The notes: generated by a model from the letters alone, not told the origin. Counted from the stretch's first letter, positions 52,084 through 60,894 are shown. The stretch is 63,491 nt of DNA from CAZGHS01 sp964525495 (GCA_964525495.1 CAZGHS010000008.1:1-63491), one strand, 5' to 3'. A program made the numbers and translations.

Positions 52084-52668
52084 TTACTTCACTTTCTTCA
52101 AAATATCTTTCACTGATGCTTCTTCATCATCTGCAACAGCTGGCAACTCATCAAGAGCAATCTTTTCATCTTTCTTCAAAATAACTTTGCGACCTTCGTC
52201 TGTCAATCGTCCAGCGCGCAACTGCTTCAATGCGTGCAATGCTGCATACACATTTGATGCTTGGTTGTTTGTTCCCAAAATCTTAGAAACAACATCGCGA
52301 ATACCTGCAGCTTCAATAACTGCACGAACAGGTCCACCAGCGATCACACCAGTACCCTTAGGAGCTGGCTTTAACAAAATCTTAGCTGCACCCAATTTAA
52401 CCATCACGTCATGTGGGATAGTTGTACCCTTCATAGGTACATCGATCAAATGCTTCTTTGCATAGTTCGCACCCTTTCGGATAGCACTTGCAACGTCTGG
52501 AGCTTTACCAAGACCAACACCAACGCGACCTTTTCTGTCACCAACGACGATAACAACTGAAAAACCCATTCGGTTCCCACCTTTAGTCTTTTTAGAAACT
52601 CGGTGAACTTGGACTACCTTCTCTTCGAATTCTTTTGGTTCTGATGAATTATAGTGATTTGTATTCAT
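52084..52668 (-). CDS. rpsE: Ribosomal protein uS5
   Basis: 30S protein involved in decoding accuracy. 194 residues from the ATG at 52668; the longer in-frame start would translate through a large hairpin and is not conserved. FEEKVVQVHRVSKKTKGGNRMGF and KGTGVIAGGPVRAVIEAAGI are typical. It has a C-terminal acidic extension (ALDELPAVADDEEASVKD). Confidence 0.94.
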   Translation of the reverse strand: MNTNHYNSSEPKEFEEKVVQVHRVSKKTKGGNRMGFSVVIVVGDRKGRVGVGLGKAPDVASAIRKGANYAKKHLIDVPMKGTTIPHDVMVKLGAAKILLKPAPKGTGVIAGGPVRAVIEAAGIRDVVSKILGTNNQASNVYAALHALKQLRAGRLTDEGRKVILKKDEKIALDELPAVADDEEASVKDILKKVK

Positions 52669-52683
52669 ATTTTTATAATTACA

Positions 52684-52765
52684 TTGATAATCGTCGCCGC
52701 ATACATTTTTGGAGTGTTTGTCCTCTGGACTTAATGTAAAAAATGTGTGCAAAGAAGATTATCAA
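52684..52765. repeat. 27-bp imperfect inverted repeat between rplR and rpsE
   Basis: Left arm 52684-52710 (TTGATAATCGTC...ACATTTTT) and right arm 52739-52765 (AAAAATGT...GATTATCAA) are 22/27 complementary, several of the rest being G-T pairs; the loop is 28 nt. It forms the 5' leader of rpsE inside the spc operon, where gaps are otherwise 2-14 nt. Possible autoregulatory or processing site. Confidence 0.75.
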
Positions 52766-52774
52766 TTTCCTTGC

Positions 52775-53119
52775 TTAGAACTGTAATCCCCCTTCTCGTG
52801 CCGCATCAGCAAACGCTTTAACACGTCCATGATAACGATATCCACCTCGATCAAATACTACTGCAGAGATTTTCTTCTCAACAGCTTTTGCTGAAATTGC
52901 TTTACCCAAAAGTGTAGACTGTTCGACCTTTGTCATTTTCTTATCTTTAAGTTCAACAGGTGAAACGCTTACCAAAGTCTTGTGTGCAATATCATCAATC
53001 AACTGACCATAAATACCCTTATTTGATCGGTATACAGCCAAACGTGGTCGCTCTGCAGTTCCAGAAACCTTAGCACGTACTCTTCGATGTCTTTTAGCTC
53101 TCGCTTTATTAAATGCCAT
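52775..53119 (-). CDS. rplR: Ribosomal protein uL18
   Basis: 5S-rRNA-binding protein. 114 residues; RHRRVRAKVSGTAERPRLAVYRSNKGIYGQLIDD and VFDRGGYRYHGRVKAFADAAREGGLQF are diagnostic. Two nt after rplF. Confidence 0.96.
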   Translation of the reverse strand: MAFNKARAKRHRRVRAKVSGTAERPRLAVYRSNKGIYGQLIDDIAHKTLVSVSPVELKDKKMTKVEQSTLLGKAISAKAVEKKISAVVFDRGGYRYHGRVKAFADAAREGGLQF

Positions 53120-53121
53120 AT

Positions 53122-53667
53122 TTATTTCGCTCCTGCTTTCTTAGCTTTACCTGCTTTTCGTCGAACAACTTCTCCAGCATATCGAACACCCTTACCCTTA
53201 TAAGGTTCAGGTTTACGCTTGCTTCGAATCATAGCGGCCATTTCACCAACCATCTGCTTGTCTATTCCAGCTACAGTTACTTTGTTACCGTTAACAGTAA
53301 ATGAGATACCAGGAAATGGTTCAACCAACACTTGATGTGAAAAACCTAAAGACAAATTCAATTTAGGTCCCTGCAAAGCTGCGCGGTAACCTGTTCCAAC
53401 GATCTCAAGATCCTTTGTCCAACCCTTTGAAACACCGGTGATCATATTATACAAAAGTGTGCGTGTCAAACCGTGCAAAGCCTTAGCTGACTGTGAATTA
53501 TCATCACGAGATACAACGACTTTATCTTCGACCATAGTCACACCAACCCCAGTGTTAATCTTCTGAGTTAATTCACCCTTTGGTCCTTTGACTTTAGCTA
53601 CTCCATCCTGAACTTGGATAGTAACATCTTTGGGCAAAGTAATTGGTAATTTTCCGATACGTGACAT
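53122..53667 (-). CDS. rplF: Ribosomal protein uL6
   Basis: 181 residues, two RNA-binding-like repeats; N-terminus SRIGKLPITLPKDV and the C-terminal signature PEPYKGKGVRYAGEVVRRK. Binds near the factor-binding site of 50S. Confidence 0.96.
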   Translation of the reverse strand: MSRIGKLPITLPKDVTIQVQDGVAKVKGPKGELTQKINTGVGVTMVEDKVVVSRDDNSQSAKALHGLTRTLLYNMITGVSKGWTKDLEIVGTGYRAALQGPKLNLSLGFSHQVLVEPFPGISFTVNGNKVTVAGIDKQMVGEMAAMIRSKRKPEPYKGKGVRYAGEVVRRKAGKAKKAGAK

Positions 53668-53680
53668 ATATTTTTATCCT

Positions 53681-54079
53681 CTACCAAACCTTACAAATAA
53701 CTTCTCCACCAAGCTTCTGCTTTTTAGCTTCCTGCCCAGTTAATAATCCTTTACTTGTAGACAAAACAACCATTCCCAATCCACCCATAATACGAGGGAT
53801 ATGAGTTGAATCTTTGTATGTTCGCAAACCTGGGCGTGATATGCGAGCAATACCAGTAAGTGCAGGCACTTTAGTTAAAGAGTTAGGTGCAGTCACATAC
53901 TTAAGAGTGAGCTTCAAAACTTTTTCGTCTTCCTTAAAAGAAGTGATATATCCTTCTTTATCAAGCACAGTTGCCAAAGCAACCTTCGCTTTAGAAAGAG
54001 GAACTTCAACATTCTTCATCCGAGCTAAATACCCGTTTCGAATTGATGTCAACATGTCTGCAATAGGATCTGTAACCAT
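53681..54079 (-). CDS. rpsH: Ribosomal protein uS8
   Basis: 132 residues; TDPIADMLTSIRNGYLARMKNVEVPLSK and C-terminal STSKGLLTGQEAKKQKLGGEVICKVW. In E. coli S8 represses the spc operon; nothing here shows the same control. Confidence 0.96.
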   Translation of the reverse strand: MVTDPIADMLTSIRNGYLARMKNVEVPLSKAKVALATVLDKEGYITSFKEDEKVLKLTLKYVTAPNSLTKVPALTGIARISRPGLRTYKDSTHIPRIMGGLGMVVLSTSKGLLTGQEAKKQKLGGEVICKVW

Positions 54080-54092
54080 ATTTAATTCCTTA

Positions 54093-54278
54093 TTATAACG
54101 ATGCCTTTACTACACCTGGCAATTCACCTTTCTGTGCGAGTCCTCTGAAACAAATTCTGCACAGCCCGAAATCTCTAATATAAGCACGAGGACGACCACA
54201 TAGCTGACATCGGTTACGATATCGACCTGCAAATTTTAACTTCTGTCCTTCTCGTAATATATTAGATTTCTTTGCCAT
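54093..54278 (-). CDS. rpsZ: Ribosomal protein uS14, zinc-binding form
   Basis: 61 residues with the four-cysteine zinc ribbon CQLCGRPRAYIRDFGLCRICF, the short (C+) type rather than the ~100-residue zinc-free type. Confidence 0.96.
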   Translation of the reverse strand: MAKKSNILREGQKLKFAGRYRNRCQLCGRPRAYIRDFGLCRICFRGLAQKGELPGVVKASL

Positions 54279-54289
54279 AATAATATTCC

Positions 54290-54838
54290 TTATTTATCAG
54301 CCTTTTTAAACGGCATACCAAGTTTCTCGAGTAATGCGTATGATTCCTTCTCTCCTGGAGAGTGAATCGTAAAAGTAATCTCAAGACCTCTAACCTTATC
54401 TACTTTCGAAATATCTACTTCTGGGAAGAGAGTCTGTTCAGTTAATCCCATTGAGTAGTTACCTTGAGCGTCAAAACTATCACCTTTTACACCCTGAAAG
54501 TCACGAACACGAGGCAAAACTACGTTAAGTAAACGATCCATTAACGCATACATACGATCGCCACGCAAAGTGACGCTCACGCCAATTGGCTGCCCTTCGC
54601 GTAACTTGAAGCTAGCGATAGCTTTACGAGCTTTAGTTATAACAGGTTTTTGCCCTGAAATCAAGCTCATCTGTTCTACAGCCTTTTCAATCACGTTCGA
54701 ATTAGCAACAGCTTCTCGTCCCAATCCCATGTTCAACACAACTTTTTTGACCTTAGGAACCTGCATTGCATTCAAATTGAACTCTTTAATAAGAGCTGGG
54801 CGGATTTCTTCTGTATATTTCTTTTGTAATCTGTTCAT
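54290..54838 (-). CDS. rplE: Ribosomal protein uL5
   Basis: 182 residues; 5S-binding protein of the central protuberance. VPKVKKVVLNMGLG, SGQKPVITKARKAIASFKLREG and LTEQTLFPEVDISKVDKVRGLEI are standard. Four nt after rplX. Confidence 0.96.
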   Translation of the reverse strand: MNRLQKKYTEEIRPALIKEFNLNAMQVPKVKKVVLNMGLGREAVANSNVIEKAVEQMSLISGQKPVITKARKAIASFKLREGQPIGVSVTLRGDRMYALMDRLLNVVLPRVRDFQGVKGDSFDAQGNYSMGLTEQTLFPEVDISKVDKVRGLEITFTIHSPGEKESYALLEKLGMPFKKADK

Positions 54839-54842
54839 ATCC

Positions 54843-55148
54843 TTATATTTCCTTCCCTGACTTGACAGAGATACGTACTTTTCGCTTATCCTTCATTTCA
54901 TATCGAACTCGTGTTGCTTTTCCATCAGCTACCAAAGATACGATACTCGATCGAACTGGCTTGTTTATCTCAACTATGACACCCTTTTCGCCGTCTTTTC
55001 GTGGCTTCATATGTCTCTTTACTACATTCACATCTTTAACCTTCAACAAACCGAGCTTAGGCATAACGCGCTCAACACGACCTGTCTGACCTTTATTCTT
55101 GCCAGATAAAACTATAACATCATCGCCTGTTTTTATTCTCATTTTCAT
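54843..55148 (-). CDS. rplX: Ribosomal protein uL24
   Basis: 101 residues from the ATG at 55148 (MKMRIKTGDDVIVLSGKNKG), the family start with its KOW motif; a longer open frame would overlap rplN. Assembly initiator at the tunnel exit. Confidence 0.95.
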   Translation of the reverse strand: MKMRIKTGDDVIVLSGKNKGQTGRVERVMPKLGLLKVKDVNVVKRHMKPRKDGEKGVIVEINKPVRSSIVSLVADGKATRVRYEMKDKRKVRISVKSGKEI

Positions 55149-55158
55149 AAAATTTCCT

Positions 55159-55527
55159 TTACCAAACCTCTGGTGCCAACGATAATATCTTGCTATAGTT
55201 TCGAGCACGCAATTCACGAGCTACTGGTCCAAATACACGGCTTCCAATAGGTTCACCATTTGCACTAACTACCACAGCTGCATTCTCATCAAACTTAATA
55301 TATGACCCATCTTCGCGTCGAACTTCCTTCTTCGTACGTACCAATACAGCTCTCACAATTGTTGAGTCTTTAACCTGACCATTTGGATCAGCACCCTTTA
55401 CAACACAGATCAAAAGTTCACCAAGACGACCAAATCGGTGTTTTGAACCACCAACAGCCTGGATAACCATCAATTCCTTGGCACCACTATTATCTGCTAC
55501 ATTGACATAAGACCGATGTTGTACCAT
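55159..55527 (-). CDS. rplN: Ribosomal protein uL14
   Basis: 122 residues, the invariant family length; MVQHRSYVNVADNSGAKELM and FGPVARELRARNYSKILSLAPEVW. One nt after rpsQ. Confidence 0.97.
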   Translation of the reverse strand: MVQHRSYVNVADNSGAKELMVIQAVGGSKHRFGRLGELLICVVKGADPNGQVKDSTIVRAVLVRTKKEVRREDGSYIKFDENAAVVVSANGEPIGSRVFGPVARELRARNYSKILSLAPEVW

Positions 55528-55528
55528 A

Positions 55529-55756
55529 TTATTTAACTACCTCCACTGATTTCCATCGCTTCTTCTTCGAAATTGGCTTTATTTCCTGAAACTTTACCGT
55601 ATCTCCCTCTTGAACACCCATCTCATCATGAATCAAAAAACGCTTAGTTCGCATCATTCGCTTCTTATACTTTGAATGCACCACAAAAGACTCGACCACA
55701 ACTACTGCGCTCTTTTCACCTTTTGTTGATACAACTTTACCCATTAATATTTGCAT
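55529..55756 (-). CDS. rpsQ: Ribosomal protein uS17
   Basis: 75 residues, OB fold: GKVVSTKGEKSAVVVVESFVVHSKYKKRM and GDTVKFQEIKPISKKKRWKSVEVV. Slightly shorter than average because the N-terminus lacks the usual basic extension. Confidence 0.95.
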   Translation of the reverse strand: MQILMGKVVSTKGEKSAVVVVESFVVHSKYKKRMMRTKRFLIHDEMGVQEGDTVKFQEIKPISKKKRWKSVEVVK

Positions 55757-55760
55757 ATAA

Positions 55761-55955
55761 TTAACCCTTTCGTGATAACACAGTCATTACCCGTGCTATA
55801 TCACGTCGAAGCGACGCTATTGACCGTACATTCTTTAATCTTCCCATTACTTTTTCTAATCGTGTCTGCTCTAAGCTCTTTCGAAGCTCAGACAACTTAG
55901 TTGCTAAATCTTTAACTTCCATACTTGCTAATTGTTTTACATCATTGCGGCGCAT
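55761..55955 (-). CDS. rpmC: Ribosomal protein uL29
   Basis: 64 residues forming two helices; KDLATKLSELRKSLEQTR and the C-terminal SIASLRRDIARVMTVLSRK are typical. Two nt after rplP. Confidence 0.94.
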   Translation of the reverse strand: MRRNDVKQLASMEVKDLATKLSELRKSLEQTRLEKVMGRLKNVRSIASLRRDIARVMTVLSRKG

Positions 55956-55957
55956 AC

Positions 55958-56371
55958 TTACTCCTTAACAATAAACTTGACTTCAATTGGTAATTTATGG
56001 CCAGCAAGTCGGAATGACTCTTTAGCTACTATTTCTGATACTCCACTCAACTCAAACAATATGCGGCCAGGTCGAACTACAGCTACATAATGCGCAACAT
56101 CACCCTTACCGCCTCCCATTTTCACCTCCAAAGGCTTCTTTGAAACTGGCTTATCTGGGAAAATTCTAATCCAGAGTTTACCACCACGCTTTGTCTCGTG
56201 TGCAATTGCTTTACGAGCAGCTTCGATCTGGCGGCTTGTAACCCAACCAGCTTCTTGTGCTTGTATTGCAAATGTTCCAAAAGAAATCTCAGCTCCGCGT
56301 GTTTCAACACCTCCGCGCTTTCCTCGGAATTGTTTTCTGTATTTTGTTCGTGAAGGCATTAATAAAGCCAT
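55958..56371 (-). CDS. rplP: Ribosomal protein uL16
   Basis: 137 residues; MPSRTKYRKQFRGKRGG (after a 4-residue leader), GWVTSRQIEAARKAIAHETKRGGKLWIRIFPDKP and GKGDVAHYVAVVRPGRILFEL. Contacts the A-site tRNA elbow. Confidence 0.96.
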   Translation of the reverse strand: MALLMPSRTKYRKQFRGKRGGVETRGAEISFGTFAIQAQEAGWVTSRQIEAARKAIAHETKRGGKLWIRIFPDKPVSKKPLEVKMGGGKGDVAHYVAVVRPGRILFELSGVSEIVAKESFRLAGHKLPIEVKFIVKE

Positions 56372-56383
56372 AATAATTTCCTC

Positions 56384-57028
56384 TTATCTAATTTTCTTTT
56401 CACCTCTATTAATCCAAACCTTAACACCGACATATCCTGATTTAGTCAAGGCTGGCACATTAGCGAAATCGATGTCAGCGCGCAAAGTATGTAAAGGGAT
56501 TGTCCCTTTCTTTGCACTCTCACGTCGAGCAATCTCAGCACCATTAATACGTCCTGCAAGCAAAATCTTAACACCCTTACCACCTGCTTTTGTTACCCGC
56601 TCTATCGTCTGATTCAACACGCGTTTTGAAGGCACGCGCTTTGCAATCTGGTCAGCAGCATTTGTAGCTACCAAATATGCAACCAAATCAGGTGACTTAA
56701 TCTCTTCTACCTTAAGCTCTAAATTCTTACCTTCAGCAATCTTCAATTCCTTCAACAAAAGTTTCTTCAATTCTTCCAATCCGCTTCCACCACGTCCAAT
56801 TACCACACCAGGTCGAGCAACAAACAAAGTTATTGTCATTTTGTTTACAGCGCGATCAATCTCTACTCGAGCAACAGACGCTGTTTTTAAACGCTTCATC
56901 AAAAGCTCGCGCACTTTTACATCCTGTAAAAGAAGCTCTTTATATTTCCTAGGCTCAGCAAACCAGCGCGACATATGCGTATGATTTAAACCTAAACGAA
57001 ATGATATTGGATGTATTTTCTGACCCAT
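56384..57028 (-). CDS. rpsC: Ribosomal protein uS3
   Basis: 214 residues with KH domain (VVIGRGGSGLEELKKLL) and C-terminal domain (GRINGAEIARRESAKKGTIPLHTLRADIDF). Part of the mRNA entry channel. Starts MGQKIHPISFRLGLN, the family start. Confidence 0.96.
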   Translation of the reverse strand: MGQKIHPISFRLGLNHTHMSRWFAEPRKYKELLLQDVKVRELLMKRLKTASVARVEIDRAVNKMTITLFVARPGVVIGRGGSGLEELKKLLLKELKIAEGKNLELKVEEIKSPDLVAYLVATNAADQIAKRVPSKRVLNQTIERVTKAGGKGVKILLAGRINGAEIARRESAKKGTIPLHTLRADIDFANVPALTKSGYVGVKVWINRGEKKIR

Positions 57029-57044
57029 AGATAGTTGTAATCCT

Positions 57045-57374
57045 TTATCCTTCTAAAATTACTGTTATATGACTATTCCGTCGCTTATAAGAATGAGCTG
57101 ATCCACGTGATACTGGTCTAAATCTCTTCAAAACAGTCGCACCCTCAACAATTATATTTTTAATAGATAACTGCTCAGGTCCTAAATTGTGTACATGCTT
57201 CGCATTAGCTACAGCAGATGCAATCAACTTAGACAATGGATTTGATGCTGCACGATTTACATAAACAAGTCGAGTAAGTGTTTCAGTTACAGGTGTCTTT
57301 TTGAACACGTTAGCTAAAACCCTCACTTTTCGTGGGCTCATTCGAACATTTCGTGCAATCGCTTTAATTTCCAT
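57045..57374 (-). CDS. rplV: Ribosomal protein uL22
   Basis: 109 residues; RNVRMSPRKVRVLANVFK and the tunnel-lining hairpin KRFRPVSRGSAHSYKRRNSHITVIL. It is 23 nt after rpsS. Confidence 0.96.
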   Translation of the reverse strand: MEIKAIARNVRMSPRKVRVLANVFKKTPVTETLTRLVYVNRAASNPLSKLIASAVANAKHVHNLGPEQLSIKNIIVEGATVLKRFRPVSRGSAHSYKRRNSHITVILEG

Positions 57375-57397
57375 ACTAACAATCCTATTTCTTAATT

Positions 57398-57682
57398 TTA
57401 CGTCTTAGCTGATGACTTTTCTGTCATCTTTCCGTGACCTCTAAAAGTACGAGTTGGTGAGAATTCACCGAGTCTGTGACCTACCATAGATTCAGTAATA
57501 AATACTGGAACATGGATACGACCGTTGTGAACAGCAATCGTATGTCCTACGAACTCAGGGGCAATCTGACTTCGGCGTGACCATGTCTTTATTACCTGCT
57601 TACCACCGATCTGATTCATCTTTGTAATCCGACCGTATAGTGTCGCATCTACGTATGGTCCTTTTTTTGACGATCTTGACAT
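57398..57682 (-). CDS. rpsS: Ribosomal protein uS19
   Basis: 94 residues; MSRSSKKGPYVDATLYGRI, TWSRRSQIAPEFVGHTIAVHNG and GHRLGEFSPTRTFRGHGK. A 91-nt gap to rplB upstream is the widest in the S10 section; I see no convincing promoter in it. Confidence 0.96.
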   Translation of the reverse strand: MSRSSKKGPYVDATLYGRITKMNQIGGKQVIKTWSRRSQIAPEFVGHTIAVHNGRIHVPVFITESMVGHRLGEFSPTRTFRGHGKMTEKSSAKT

Positions 57683-57773
57683 CTTTTTATCCTTCTATTA
57701 CTTTAAAAATCACGTTTTCAGATTATACTAAAAATTCCCTTTTTGCGCTAGGTATAACTAGCACGTCCTAAAA

Positions 57774-58598
57774 CTACTTTTTACGTCGTGTAATAATGTA
57801 CTGATTTGACGACTTCTTCTTAGTTCGAGTACGAACTCCCAATGTCTTCTTTCCATATACGCTCTTCGGAGTCTTCATACCGATACCAGACCGACCTTCA
57901 CCACCACCGTGTGGGTGAGAGCCTGGATCCATCGCAGTACCACGTACGCCTGGGCGAATACCCCGGTGTCGTGAACGACCAGCTTTACCAAGCGAAGAGT
58001 TAATATGGTCAATATTTCCAAGCTGCCCGATACTAGCCAAGCAGCGCTCATCAAAAGAACGTATTTCAGTTGATGGCATTTTAATAACAGCTCGTCCCTC
58101 GCCTTTTGACATGATTATCGCACCCGTACCTGCTCCTCGCACCAAAACTCCACCAGTTCCTGGTCGCAACTCAATATTATGAATTGTGGTACCAACTGGA
58201 ATATTCTTCAAAGGCATTGTATTTCCTGGCTTTGTCTCAGTTACATCAGCTGACACAACCATATCACCAGACTTCAAACCCTCTGGAGCCAAGATGTATC
58301 GCTTCTCACCATCTACATAGTTGATCAAAGCAATATTTGTAGTTCGGTTTGGATCGTATTCGATTGTGCTTACACGACCTTCAATGTTGAACTTACTACG
58401 CTTAAAGTCGATCAAGCGATAATAACGCTTATTTCGTCCACCTTGGTGGCGAACAGTGATACGACCTGTATTATTTCGACCTGAATTCTTCTGCAAAATA
58501 ACAGTCAATCGTCTCTCTGGTCGTACGTCGTCTACCTTATTAACTAAATCCTCTCGGTGTCGTCGTGATGGTGTTGTAGCAAGATGCTTTTTTAACAT
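57774..58598 (-). CDS. rplB: Ribosomal protein uL2
   Basis: 274 residues; peptidyl-transferase-centre protein. GRITVRHQGGRNKRYYRLIDFKR-type core, and the C-terminal signature GVRGTAMDPGSHPHGGGEG with the conserved histidine. Confidence 0.97.
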   Translation of the reverse strand: MLKKHLATTPSRRHREDLVNKVDDVRPERRLTVILQKNSGRNNTGRITVRHQGGRNKRYYRLIDFKRSKFNIEGRVSTIEYDPNRTTNIALINYVDGEKRYILAPEGLKSGDMVVSADVTETKPGNTMPLKNIPVGTTIHNIELRPGTGGVLVRGAGTGAIIMSKGEGRAVIKMPSTEIRSFDERCLASIGQLGNIDHINSSLGKAGRSRHRGIRPGVRGTAMDPGSHPHGGGEGRSGIGMKTPKSVYGKKTLGVRTRTKKKSSNQYIITRRKK

Positions 58599-58608
58599 AA
58601 TAAATCCT

Positions 58609-58899
58609 TTAACTCTGTGTTACGTCGAATAAGTCGATCTTCTCTCCCTTTTTCAAAGTAACAAACACTTTCTTCCAATCAGATGCCTTCAATGCTGTTC
58701 GGCGCTTACCAACTCTATGTGTCTTACCATGCATAACTGCTGTTCGCACTTCTGTAACAGTCACATTAAACATTCGTGAAATTTCTTTACCAATCTCTTG
58801 CTTTCGTGCGTCTTTGTGTGCTTCAAAAGTGTAAACACCCTTAGCTGCATTACCAACTGATTTTTCTGTAACAATAGGTCGCTTTACTATATGATTCAT
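58609..58899 (-). CDS. rplW: Ribosomal protein uL23
   Basis: 96 residues; RPIVTEKSVGNAAKGVYTFEAHKDARKQEI and VRTAVMHGKTHRVGKRR. Docking site for trigger factor and SRP at the tunnel exit. One nt after rplD. Confidence 0.95.
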   Translation of the reverse strand: MNHIVKRPIVTEKSVGNAAKGVYTFEAHKDARKQEIGKEISRMFNVTVTEVRTAVMHGKTHRVGKRRTALKASDWKKVFVTLKKGEKIDLFDVTQS

Positions 58900-58900
58900 A

Positions 58901-59524
58901 TTATTTCGCCCCCAACCAACTCTCTAAAACTGGTAATGCCTCTTTAGAAATAACGAGTGTATCATGATTCAAAACTGTGTAAGTATTCAAATCTTTAACA
59001 TACATGAAATTGTATTCACCGTTATTCTTCAAAGCCTGCTTAGCTTTATTCATCTCATCTGCAAGTACAACTAAAACTTTTTTTGCATCTGTAGTTGCCT
59101 TATCAAGAGCTGCAACAACAGTTTTAGTTTTACCATCAGCTCGTACAAATCCATCCATAATAACAACTTTTTCAGCTCGAGCGGACAAAGCACTTCGCAA
59201 TGCTGCGCGTCGCATCTTTACAGGGAAAGCCATTGTAAATGAATGAGCTACTGGACCGTGGACAATACCACCACCGACGAACACTGGAGCTTTAATGTCT
59301 CCGTGTCGAGCGTTACCAGTACCTTTTTGCTTATACACTTTTCGTGTTGAACCAGTTACTTCACTTCGGCTCTTAGTATGCGCATTACCCTGTCGTTGAT
59401 TAGCAAGATACACGTATATAGCTTGTGCCATCAAAGATTCTTTCACAGGAACACCAAACACTGCCTCTGGCAATGCTATTGTTTCTTGTGATTCACCCTG
59501 TAATGTGTATACTTTTGCGTCCAT
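58901..59524 (-). CDS. rplD: Ribosomal protein uL4
   Basis: 207 residues from the ATG at 59524 (MDAKVYTLQGESQETIALPE), since the longer frame overlaps rplC. The tunnel loop RSEVTGSTRKVYKQKGTGNARHG is intact. In E. coli L4 controls the S10 operon. Confidence 0.95.
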   Translation of the reverse strand: MDAKVYTLQGESQETIALPEAVFGVPVKESLMAQAIYVYLANQRQGNAHTKSRSEVTGSTRKVYKQKGTGNARHGDIKAPVFVGGGIVHGPVAHSFTMAFPVKMRRAALRSALSARAEKVVIMDGFVRADGKTKTVVAALDKATTDAKKVLVVLADEMNKAKQALKNNGEYNFMYVKDLNTYTVLNHDTLVISKEALPVLESWLGAK

Positions 59525-59525
59525 A

Positions 59526-60320
59526 TTAAGCCTCTTTTTGTTCCTTAACTTCAACTTCTGCTACTTCTTCAACCTGAGCCTCTTCTACAACTGCTTCTGA
59601 CTTCTCTTCTACTACTGGCTCCTCAGCTACTACTTCCTCAGTTACCGTCTCTGCTACAACCGCAACGTTATCTGCGTGCATTGTTTCAATTCCACCAAAA
59701 TTCTTCTTTTCGCCAATTTTTGTAATCCGTACCAAACCATTGATATGACCTGGGATAGGACCACTCAAAAGTACCTGGTTATTGGATTCATTAATATGGA
59801 GGACAATTAAGTTGCGAACTGTAGCAGTTGCGCCACCAGATCGACCAGCCATACGTAAACCACGGAATACGCGGCCTGGAGTAGTACCAGAACCGAGGGA
59901 ACCACGTGCTCTGTGTCGATCGCTCTGACCGTGGGTCTTAGGACCGCCACGGAAGTTGTAGCGCTTCACAACACCAGTAAAACCCTTACCTTTAGAAACA
60001 CCAGTTACAGCTACGAGGTCACCTACTGTAAAGACATCTGAGATCTTCACTGTAGCACCGACTGCAACTTCAGAATCGCTTCGTATTTCTTTTATATGTT
60101 TAGGGATTTTTCCTGTTCCAGAAAGTTTTGTGCGTAAAGCTTTAGTAGCATGTCGCTTTGAACCTATACCGAGCGCAATACCGTTATATCCAGCTTTTTC
60201 TACGCTTTTCTTTTCAATAACAACATTAGGTTCAACGTGTACAGATGTAACTGTCAAACGCTTTCCAGCACTATCGTACCGGGTTGTCATCTCTGATTTT
60301 GTTCCAAGTAATGTATTCAT
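59526..60320 (-). CDS. rplC: Ribosomal protein uL3 with acidic tail
   Basis: 264 residues from the ATG at 60320 (MNTLLGTKSEMTTRYDSAG). The core ends near 215 (signature FRGLRMAGRSGGATATVRNL, tip loop KGFTGVVKRYNFRGGPKTHGQSDRHR). A C-terminal extension of about 45 residues consists almost only of Glu, Val and Ala (VVAEEPVVEEKSEAVVEEA), so it is strongly acidic, unusual for an rRNA-binding protein. Confidence 0.95.
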   Translation of the reverse strand: MNTLLGTKSEMTTRYDSAGKRLTVTSVHVEPNVVIEKKSVEKAGYNGIALGIGSKRHATKALRTKLSGTGKIPKHIKEIRSDSEVAVGATVKISDVFTVGDLVAVTGVSKGKGFTGVVKRYNFRGGPKTHGQSDRHRARGSLGSGTTPGRVFRGLRMAGRSGGATATVRNLIVLHINESNNQVLLSGPIPGHINGLVRITKIGEKKNFGGIETMHADNVAVVAETVTEEVVAEEPVVEEKSEAVVEEAQVEEVAEVEVKEQKEA

Positions 60321-60380
60321 ACACGTTCCGCCATACAAAAAATCGGTTGTGGCCGATTTTTATATTTCTACAATTGCAAT

Positions 60381-60689
60381 CTACATTTTGATTGCGATAT
60401 CCACACCTGCAGGTAACTCAAGATGCATGAGTGAATCAATAGTTTTACTGGTTGGCTCTATAATATCAATCAACCGCTTGTGAGTTTTAAGCTGAAAATG
60501 CTCGCGGCTGTTTTTATCAACAAAGGGGGATCTGTTAACAGTGTAACGGGTGATCTTAGTAGGAAGTGGGACAGGCCCAACAACCTTAGCGCCTGTTCTA
60601 AGCGCTGTATCAAGGATCAATTGGCATGACTGATCGATTACTCGATTGTCATAAGCCTTAAGTCGTACACGAATTCGTCCTTTTGCCAT
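60381..60689 (-). CDS. rpsJ: Ribosomal protein uS10
   Basis: 102 residues; RIRVRLKAYDNRVIDQSCQLILDTALRTGA and GPVPLPTKITRYTVNRSPFVDKNSREHF. First gene of the S10 section; tuf lies 1.9 kb further upstream beyond a small-gene island instead of immediately before it. Confidence 0.96.
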   Translation of the reverse strand: MAKGRIRVRLKAYDNRVIDQSCQLILDTALRTGAKVVGPVPLPTKITRYTVNRSPFVDKNSREHFQLKTHKRLIDIIEPTSKTIDSLMHLELPAGVDIAIKM

Positions 60690-60753
60690 ATTAAAGAGCG
60701 TACCTTACTGATAATAAATAAGCAATACTAGTAAATTTTGACAAAAATAATAC

Positions 60754-60816
60754 GAGCCCTTATTAGGCTCATATTTAATCTTTCGAGAATATACTACATA
60801 TACCGCAACTGTGCAA
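60754..60816 (-). promoter_or_regulatory. S10 operon promoter and leader hairpin
   Basis: TTGCAC (60816-60811) and TATATT (60793-60788) with a 17-nt spacer on the minus strand. The transcript then carries GAGCC/GGCTC (60770-60754) followed by GTATTATTTTTG, an attenuator- or terminator-like hairpin, before rpsJ. About 95 nt of leader in all. Confidence 0.65.
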
Positions 60817-60888
60817 GGGGTACGTTCAAATTTAGGCACTAAAAAAGACCAAAATAAAACGCCACGCTCAAAAACCCGATCACTGTGC

Positions 60889-60894
60889 TATAAT
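60889..60894 (+). promoter_or_regulatory. -10 box of the tuf-rpsJ island small genes
   Basis: TATAAT preceded by TGC, with no strong -35. Leader of about 70 nt to the ATG at 60972. Confidence 0.5.

Noticed and set aside
51642..52084. A missed rpmD (uL30) gene between rplO and rpsE
   Set aside because: Only 4 nt separate the two genes; uL30 is absent, as expected for CPR.
52669..52752. Longer N-terminus of uS5
   Set aside because: It would be translated through the large hairpin at 52684-52765 and is not conserved; the ATG at 52668 fits the family.
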